From Verrucomicrobiota bacterium (lineage in GTDB: Bacteria; Verrucomicrobiota; Verrucomicrobiia; Opitutales; Opitutaceae), in the NCBI GenBank assembly GCA_023430565.1, contig JAEZAD010000007.1, positions 1 to 21,130 of the forward strand: 21,130 nucleotides of DNA, given 5' to 3'. The notes under the pieces are model-generated. The model had not been told where the DNA came from, made no database searches, and was given only the letters and a program-made list of their open reading frames with translations. The position numbers and the translations under genes were made by a program. Below, in pieces: positions 16,514-21,130 of this stretch. The number at the start of each line of letters is the position of its first letter. Position 1 is the stretch's first letter.

Positions 16514-17638
16514 ATGTCAGCGGCTAAAACGGGTATCGGAAAAACGATGACCAAAACCGCGCCCATTTCCTCCGCCCCTGGCTCTCGTGCCCTGCGCATC
16601 GGCTTCCTCGCGCTGACCGACGCCGCGCCGCTGATCGTGGCGCAGCGCCTCAGCATCTTCGCCCGCCGCGGACTCAAGGTCGTGCTCGAGCGCGAAGTCG
16701 GCTGGGCGACGATCCGGGAGAAAATCCTCTACGGGGAACTCGATGCCGCGCAGGCGCCCGCGCCGATGTTGTGGTCGGCGCAGCTTGGGCTCGGCTGCGC
16801 GGCGCGGGCCGTATCGACGGCGTTCGTTTTCAATCTTCACGGCAACGCCCTCACGCTTTCGAACCGCCTTTATGCCGAGGGCGTTCGCGACGCCGCGACC
16901 CTGCGCACGGTCGCCCGCGCGCGCCGGGGCGAGAGCCGGCTGACGATCGGCGTCGTGTTTCCGTTCTCGTCGCATCACCTGCTGCTGCTGCAATGGCTCG
17001 CCTCGGCCGGGATTCGTCCCGAAGCCGACGTGCGCATCGCGATCGTGCCGCCGGCGCAGATGTTTCGGAATCTCGAGGCCGGCACGATCGACGGCTATTG
17101 CGCCGGCGAGCCATGGAACTCGATCGCCGTTCGCGCCGACGTGGGCTGGTGCCCGACGTGGAGCGCGTCGCACTCGCCGGGGCACATCGAAAAAGTCCTG
17201 ATGGTGACGGAGGATTTCGCGACCGAGCGCTCGCGCGAGCACGCGGCGCTGGTCGCGGCCCTCGCGGAAGCCGCCGAATGGTGCGACGACCCGCAGCATC
17301 GGGAGGAGCTCCCCGCGCTGCTCAGCGAATCCGCCCATTTGAATTTGCCGTCGCGCGTGATCGCGCCCGCCCTGCTTGGTCGTTTCGAGTGCGGCCACGG
17401 CCGCGTCGAACAGGTGCCTGATTTCCTGGTTTTTCATCGCGGCCGCGCGAACGTTCCCAGCGCTGCGAAAGCCGCCTCGCTGCAACACGAACTTGCCGCC
17501 GCCGGCATCCTGCCCGCGGGCGTGGACCCCGCGCTGCCGCAGCAGCTTTTCCGCGAAGATCTCTATCGCTCCGCCCTCAACCTTCCCACCACCCATGACT
17601 CCGTCTCTCCTGCCGATGTCCCGACTGTTTCGTCCTGA
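16514..17638 (+). CDS. Cytosolic NrtA/NasS-like nitrate-type binding protein without signal peptide
   Basis: 374 residues (363 if ATG 16547 is used). It belongs to the CmpA/NrtA binding-protein family: IGFLALTDAAPLIVAQRLSI at 29-48, GWATIREKILYGELDAAQAPAPM at 63-85, FNLHGNALTLSN at 106-117, FPFSSHHLLLLQWLASAGI at 149-167, and the hallmark GYCAGEPWN at 194-202. The N-terminus (MSAAKTGIGKTMTKTAPISS) has no hydrophobic core, so the protein should stay in the cytoplasm, unlike the exported paralogue next door. Known signal-less relatives are NasS, which senses nitrate and controls the antiterminator NasT, and the C-terminal domain of cyanobacterial NrtC, which regulates uptake. No NasT is in the window. 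The 3' end overlaps the next gene by 44 nt. Confidence 0.87.
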   Translation: MSAAKTGIGKTMTKTAPISSAPGSRALRIGFLALTDAAPLIVAQRLSIFARRGLKVVLEREVGWATIREKILYGELDAAQAPAPMLWSAQLGLGCAARAVSTAFVFNLHGNALTLSNRLYAEGVRDAATLRTVARARRGESRLTIGVVFPFSSHHLLLLQWLASAGIRPEADVRIAIVPPAQMFRNLEAGTIDGYCAGEPWNSIAVRADVGWCPTWSASHSPGHIEKVLMVTEDFATERSREHAALVAALAEAAEWCDDPQHREELPALLSESAHLNLPSRVIAPALLGRFECGHGRVEQVPDFLVFHRGRANVPSAAKAASLQHELAAAGILPAGVDPALPQQLFREDLYRSALNLPTTHDSVSPADVPTVSS

Positions 17639-18962
17639 CGCTCGCCTTTTCTCGCGCCCGCTCAAAGCGGTGCTGCTGCTCGCCACGGCCGCGTTGCTGC
17701 CGGCGGCCGAGCCGGAGAAACCCGATCTGAAGTTCGGCTTCATCAAGCTCACCGATTGCGCGCCGATCGTCATTGCGAAGGAGAAGGGCTTCTTCGAAGA
17801 CGAGGGCCTTTACGTCACCGTCGAGGCCCAGGCGAATTGGAAGATCCTGCTCGATCGCGTGATCACCGGCGAACTCGATGGCGCGCACATGCTCGCGGGC
17901 CAGCCGCTCGCCGCGACAATCGGTTTCGGCACGAAGGCGCACGTCGTCACCGCCTTCTCCATGGATCTCAATGGCAACGGCATCACCCTCGCGAAATCCG
18001 TCTGGGAGGAGATGCTCGAGCTGAATCCGGATCTCGCGGCCACACCCACGCCTCGCCCGGTCAAGGCCGACGCGCTCAAGCCCGTCGTCCAACGCCTGAA
18101 GGCCGCCGGCACGCCGTTGAAAATGGGCATGGTATTCCCCGTATCCACGCATAACTACGAGCTGCGCTACTGGCTGGCCGCCGGCGGGATTCATCCGGGG
18201 TTCTACACGCCGAACGACACCACCGGCACCGCCGAGGCCGACGTGTTGATTTCGGTGACGCCGCCTCCGCAGATGCCCGCCACGCTCGCGCAGGGCACCA
18301 TTCAAGGTTACTGCGTCGGCGAGCCGTGGAATCAACAGGCGGTGATCCGCGACATCGGCGTGACCGTCATCACTGATTACGAGATCTGGAAGAACAATCC
18401 GGAGAAGGTCTTCGGCGTGACCGCCGAATGGGCGGAGGAGAATCCGCAGACGCACATCGCCGTGGTGAAGGCGCTCCTGCGCGCGGCGAAGTGGCTCGAC
18501 GCCTCGCCGGAAAACCGCGTCGAGGCCTGCCGCATCCTGTCACGGCCCGAATACGTCGGCGCCGATTTCAAGGTCATCGCCAACAGCATGACCGGCACGT
18601 GGCAATACACCGCGGACGACACCCGCCCGCTGCCCGACTTCAACGTCTTCTTCCGCTACTTCGCCACGTATCCGTATTACAGCGACGCCGTCTGGTATCT
18701 CACGCAGATGCGCCGCTGGGGTCAGATCGGCGAGGCGAAGACCGACGAGTGGTATACGCAGACGGCCGCCGCCGTCTACAAACCCGACATCTATCTCGCT
18801 GCGGCGAAGGAGCTGATGGCGGAAGGGAAATTGACCGCTGGAGACGTGCCCGAGACCGACGGTTATCGCGTTTCCACTGACGAGTTCATCGACGGCCTCG
18901 CCTACGATGGCCGTGAGCCCAACGCCTACCTCCGAAAGCTCGCGATCGGCCGCAAGGACTGA
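17595..18962 (+). CDS. nrtA: NrtA/CmpA-type ABC transporter substrate-binding protein
   Basis: Periplasmic binding protein, most likely for nitrate/nitrite; bicarbonate or cyanate is possible in this family. 455 residues from ATG 17595, with an alternative at 17616; both lie inside the previous gene, implying translational coupling. Signal peptide: basic RPLK, core AVLLLATAALL, probable cut after PAA near residue 38; no lipobox Cys. Family blocks: LKFGFIKLTDCAPIVIAKEKGFF at 45-67 (written here as two adjoining segments, LKFGFIKLTDC and APIVIAKEKGFF), MDLNGNGITLAK 123-134, FPVSTHNYELRYWLAAGGI 181-199 and GYCVGEPWN 238-246. Length and motifs fit NrtA. It shares all blocks with the cytosolic paralogue upstream, so the pair arose from a common ancestor, one copy exported and one not. 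Confidence 0.92.
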   Translation: MTPSLLPMSRLFRPDARLFSRPLKAVLLLATAALLPAAEPEKPDLKFGFIKLTDCAPIVIAKEKGFFEDEGLYVTVEAQANWKILLDRVITGELDGAHMLAGQPLAATIGFGTKAHVVTAFSMDLNGNGITLAKSVWEEMLELNPDLAATPTPRPVKADALKPVVQRLKAAGTPLKMGMVFPVSTHNYELRYWLAAGGIHPGFYTPNDTTGTAEADVLISVTPPPQMPATLAQGTIQGYCVGEPWNQQAVIRDIGVTVITDYEIWKNNPEKVFGVTAEWAEENPQTHIAVVKALLRAAKWLDASPENRVEACRILSRPEYVGADFKVIANSMTGTWQYTADDTRPLPDFNVFFRYFATYPYYSDAVWYLTQMRRWGQIGEAKTDEWYTQTAAAVYKPDIYLAAAKELMAEGKLTAGDVPETDGYRVSTDEFIDGLAYDGREPNAYLRKLAIGRKD

Positions 18963-18984
18963 TCGCGCCCAGATCGAATCCACC

Positions 18985-19947
18985 ATGAGCACGTCATCTG
19001 CTGCCACCCTGCGCTGGGAAAACCTCGTCCGCTCCGCCTTGCGCAACGTTGGCATTCCCGCGCTGGCCATCGCGATCTTCCTGGGTTTCTGGTCGCTCGC
19101 TTCGCGCAACATCCAAGTCAGCTTCGGCTCGCTGCCCGGCCCGGTGGCGGTCGTGGACGAGGTGAAGAATCTGTGGGCCGAGCACCTCGCCGAAGGGGTG
19201 AAGGAGCGCGAGTTCTACGAGCGCCAGGCCGAGCGCAAAGCCGCCTTCCTCGCCAAGAATCCGGGTGGCGAATGGAAGGAGCGCAAATACGCGCCGCGAC
19301 CGACGTTCTTCCGCCAGATCGTGACGAGCCTTCAGACGGTGTTCACCGGATTTGTGATCGCTTCGCTGATTGCGGTCCCGCTCGGTGTGATTTGCGGGCT
19401 GAGCCGCGGCTTCAATCTCGCGCTGAATCCGTTCATCCAGCTCTTCAAGCCCGTCTCGCCGCTCGCCTGGCTGCCGATCGTGATGATCCTGGTCAGCGCG
19501 CTCTATAATCCGCCCGAGCCGTTTTTCGAAAAAGCGTTTCTCAGTTCCGCGATCACGGTCGCCCTCTGCTCGCTCTGGCCGACGCTGATCAACACCGCGG
19601 TCGGCGTGGCGTCGATCGACCAGGATTACCTCAACGTCGCGCGCGTCCTCCGTCTCGGCTGGTTCGCGAAGATATTCAAGATCGTGCTACCGGCCGCGCT
19701 CCCGCTGATTTTCACGGGGCTGCGGCTCTCGCTCGGCGTGGGCTGGATGGTGCTGATCGCCGCCGAGATGCTCGCGCAGAATCCGGGCCTGGGAAAATTC
19801 GTCTGGGACATGTTTCAAAACGGCAGCAGCCAGACGCTCGCGCAGATCATGGTGGCCGTCTTCGCGATCGGCCTCATCGGCTTCGCGCTCGACCGTGCGA
19901 TGCTCTCGCTGCAACGCGCCGTCAGCTTCGGAGCGACCGCACGGTGA
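18985..19947 (+). CDS. nrtB: NrtB-type ABC transporter permease
   Basis: Inner-membrane channel subunit, 320 residues from ATG 18985, 22 nt after the binding-protein stop. First helix at about 22-40 (VGIPALAIAIFLGFWSLA); BPD_transp_1 domain from about 112 to the end, with several helices. The cytoplasmic EAA loop that docks to the ATPase is VARVLRLGWFAKIFKIVLP at 218-236. NrtB/SsuC-type ends (MLAQNPGLGKFVWDMFQNG) are present. Unusual is a hydrophilic segment at about 64-108 between helix 1 and the domain, rich in Lys/Arg/Glu (VKEREFYERQAERKAAFL, NPGGEWKERKYAPRP). By topology it should lie outside the membrane, where it could contact the binding protein. Confidence 0.92.
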   Translation: MSTSSAATLRWENLVRSALRNVGIPALAIAIFLGFWSLASRNIQVSFGSLPGPVAVVDEVKNLWAEHLAEGVKEREFYERQAERKAAFLAKNPGGEWKERKYAPRPTFFRQIVTSLQTVFTGFVIASLIAVPLGVICGLSRGFNLALNPFIQLFKPVSPLAWLPIVMILVSALYNPPEPFFEKAFLSSAITVALCSLWPTLINTAVGVASIDQDYLNVARVLRLGWFAKIFKIVLPAALPLIFTGLRLSLGVGWMVLIAAEMLAQNPGLGKFVWDMFQNGSSQTLAQIMVAVFAIGLIGFALDRAMLSLQRAVSFGATAR

Positions 19948-19986
19948 ATTTCTCCATGCTCCCGTGGTTCAAAGGCATTCTCTTCA

Positions 19987-20925
19987 ATGTCTGAAATGAC
20001 CCCCGTCATCGAACTTCAGCGTGTGTCGCGTGGCTTTGGCTCGAGCGCCGCGCGGTCGGAGATTCTTGCGGACCTCGATCTACAGCTCCACGAGGGTGAG
20101 TTCCTCGCGATCGTCGGCTTTTCGGGCAGCGGCAAGACGACGCTGATCAACCTTCTCGCCGGTCTTCTTTCTCCGGATACAGGCACGGTCACGCTCGACG
20201 GCAAGCCGATGCCCGACGCCGGGCCCGATCGGGCGCTCGTTTTTCAGAACTATTCGTTGCTCCCCTGGCTCACCGTTTACGGCAACATCGCGCTCGCGGT
20301 CGACCGTGTGTTTCCGCAGTGGTCCGCCGAGCGCCGCCGCGAGCACATCGAACGCCACATAGCGATGGTCAATCTCACGCCCGCGCGCGACAAGCGTCCG
20401 CGCCAGCTCTCCGGCGGCATGCGCCAGCGCGTCGCCGTTGCCCGCGCGCTGGCGATGGATCCGCGCGTGCTCCTGCTCGACGAGCCGCTCGGCGCGCTCG
20501 ACGCGCTCACGCGCGCGACGTTGCAGGACGAAATTTCGCGCATCTGGCAGGAGAACAAAAAGACCGTCGTGCTCATCACCAACGACCCCGACGAGGCCAT
20601 CCTGCTCGCCGACCGGGTGATTCCGCTCAGCGCGGGCCCGGCCGCGACGCTCGGTCCGTCGTTCTCGATCGATCTTCCACGCCCGCGCGATCGCCAGTCG
20701 CTCAACCACGACCCACATTTCAAACGGCTGCGAAAAGACATCCTCGACTGGCTGCTGGCCTCGGCGGGGCGCAGGTCCACCTCCTCCTCGCGCACCGTCC
20801 GGCTGCCGGCGCTCGTGCCCGAAAACCTCGATCACGTGACGTGGCTCGACCGCGCGTTTCTCCGCCGCCGCGCCCAGGGCCGGGCCGACCCGCGTCGTGA
20901 ACCTGTGAAGACCGATCCCTCATGA
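19987..20925 (+). CDS. nrtC: Nitrate-type ABC transporter ATPase (NrtC/D-like) with C-terminal extension and Asn in the H-loop
   Basis: ATP-binding subunit, 312 residues. Walker A GFSGSGKTT 44-52, Q-loop Q87 in VFQNYSLLPW, signature LSGGMRQR 141-148, Walker B VLLLDEP 161-167 with catalytic E166, D-loop GALD 169-172. The H-loop His is replaced by N199 in VVLITNDPDEA. After the ATPase core a 60-residue basic extension (about 250-312) follows; it is not the NrtA-like domain fused to cyanobacterial NrtC. It starts 39 nt after the permease and overlaps the next ATPase by 4 nt (ATGA), so the two ATPases are expected to be made together and form a heterodimer. The N-terminal pair ATG 19987 / ATG 19996 leaves the exact start open. 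Confidence 0.9.
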   Translation: MSEMTPVIELQRVSRGFGSSAARSEILADLDLQLHEGEFLAIVGFSGSGKTTLINLLAGLLSPDTGTVTLDGKPMPDAGPDRALVFQNYSLLPWLTVYGNIALAVDRVFPQWSAERRREHIERHIAMVNLTPARDKRPRQLSGGMRQRVAVARALAMDPRVLLLDEPLGALDALTRATLQDEISRIWQENKKTVVLITNDPDEAILLADRVIPLSAGPAATLGPSFSIDLPRPRDRQSLNHDPHFKRLRKDILDWLLASAGRRSTSSSRTVRLPALVPENLDHVTWLDRAFLRRRAQGRADPRREPVKTDPS

Positions 20926-21130
20926 GCGCCTTTCTCGACATTTCCTTCGTCACGAAAACCTTCGACGGACCCACCGGTCCGATCTCGGTGGTGCGCGACT
21001 TCGACCTGAAGATTCGAAAGGGCGAGTTTGTCGCGCTGATCGGCCATTCCGGCTGCGGCAAATCCACCGTGCTTTCGATGGTGGCCGGACTGACCGAGCC
21101 GACTCTGGGCGGCATCGTGCTCGACGGGCG
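20922..21130 (+). CDS. nrtD: Second nitrate-type ABC transporter ATPase, cut by the window end
   Basis: Only the first 69 codons are present. It starts at an ATG overlapping the previous stop (ATGA). MSAFLDISFVTKTF, a short strand/turn DGPTGPISVVRDFDL, then KGEFVALIGHSGCGKST with a complete Walker A (GHSGCGKST), and VAGLTEPTLGGIVLDG, the usual NrtD/SsuB/TauB beginning. It is the likely partner of the preceding ATPase, as in NrtC-NrtD heterodimers. Whether it keeps the H-loop His cannot be seen here. Confidence 0.9.
   Translation, partial: MSAFLDISFVTKTFDGPTGPISVVRDFDLKIRKGEFVALIGHSGCGKSTVLSMVAGLTEPTLGGIVLDG

Noticed and set aside
16444..16677. 78-residue N-terminal extension of the LysR protein
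   Set aside because: It reads antisense through the divergent binding-protein gene; LysR proteins start just before the helix-turn-helix, as ATG 16443 does.

Overview
This is a GC-rich bacterial window with 20 protein-coding genes I can support (two cut by the window edges) plus one marginal micro-ORF. I see no tRNA, rRNA, insertion sequence or CRISPR array. The gene style fits a soil or aquatic Verrucomicrobiota of the Opitutaceae kind: very Ala/Arg-rich proteins, few clear Shine-Dalgarno sites, many lineage-specific coiled-coil proteins, a divergent membrane pyrophosphatase and a CmpA/NrtA-type transporter. That placement is inference from gene content, not from a phylogenetic marker.

Region 1 (1-3849, + strand) is a probable operon: LytS/YehU-type histidine kinase, LytTR response regulator, a possible 35-codon membrane micro-ORF, NatA-type ABC ATPase and NatB-type ABC permease, the last genes joined by 4-nt ATGA overlaps. 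The set resembles NatKR-NatAB sodium-export modules. Region 2 (3972-5227, +) holds two tandem coiled-coil paralogues of unknown function. Region 3 (5228-6778, +) has a 355-nt gap ending in a strong intrinsic terminator. Just before it is a long foldable RNA whose closing stem uses the same bases as the terminator arm, so this looks like a switchable leader. It precedes a SAM-dependent methyltransferase and a COG2329-type monooxygenase-like protein that overlap by 4 nt.

Region 4 (6821-12648) is a patchwork of small units: a 514-residue membrane/coiled-coil/proline-rich protein (-), a 93-residue unknown (+), two small membrane proteins in divergent orientation, an aldo/keto reductase and an arylamine N-acetyltransferase (-), and an exported coiled-coil protein (-) ending at a strong terminator. 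Region 5 (12827-15422, -) is one gene for a membrane proton/sodium-pumping pyrophosphatase of a divergent type, with its own terminator and a weak candidate promoter.

Region 6 (15499-21130) is a nitrate/nitrite-type ABC uptake locus. A LysR regulator (-) is divergent from a + strand operon: a cytosolic NrtA/NasS-like binding protein without signal peptide, an exported NrtA-like binding protein, an NrtB-like permease and two ATPases, the second cut by the window end. The cytosolic binding protein may act as an intracellular sensor or as a detached version of the regulatory domain fused to cyanobacterial NrtC. The first ATPase carries Asn where the switch (H-loop) His is expected.

The most noteworthy points are the terminator-coupled leader at 5403-5550, the cytosolic binding protein in the uptake locus, the divergent pyrophosphatase, and the tandem coiled-coil pair.
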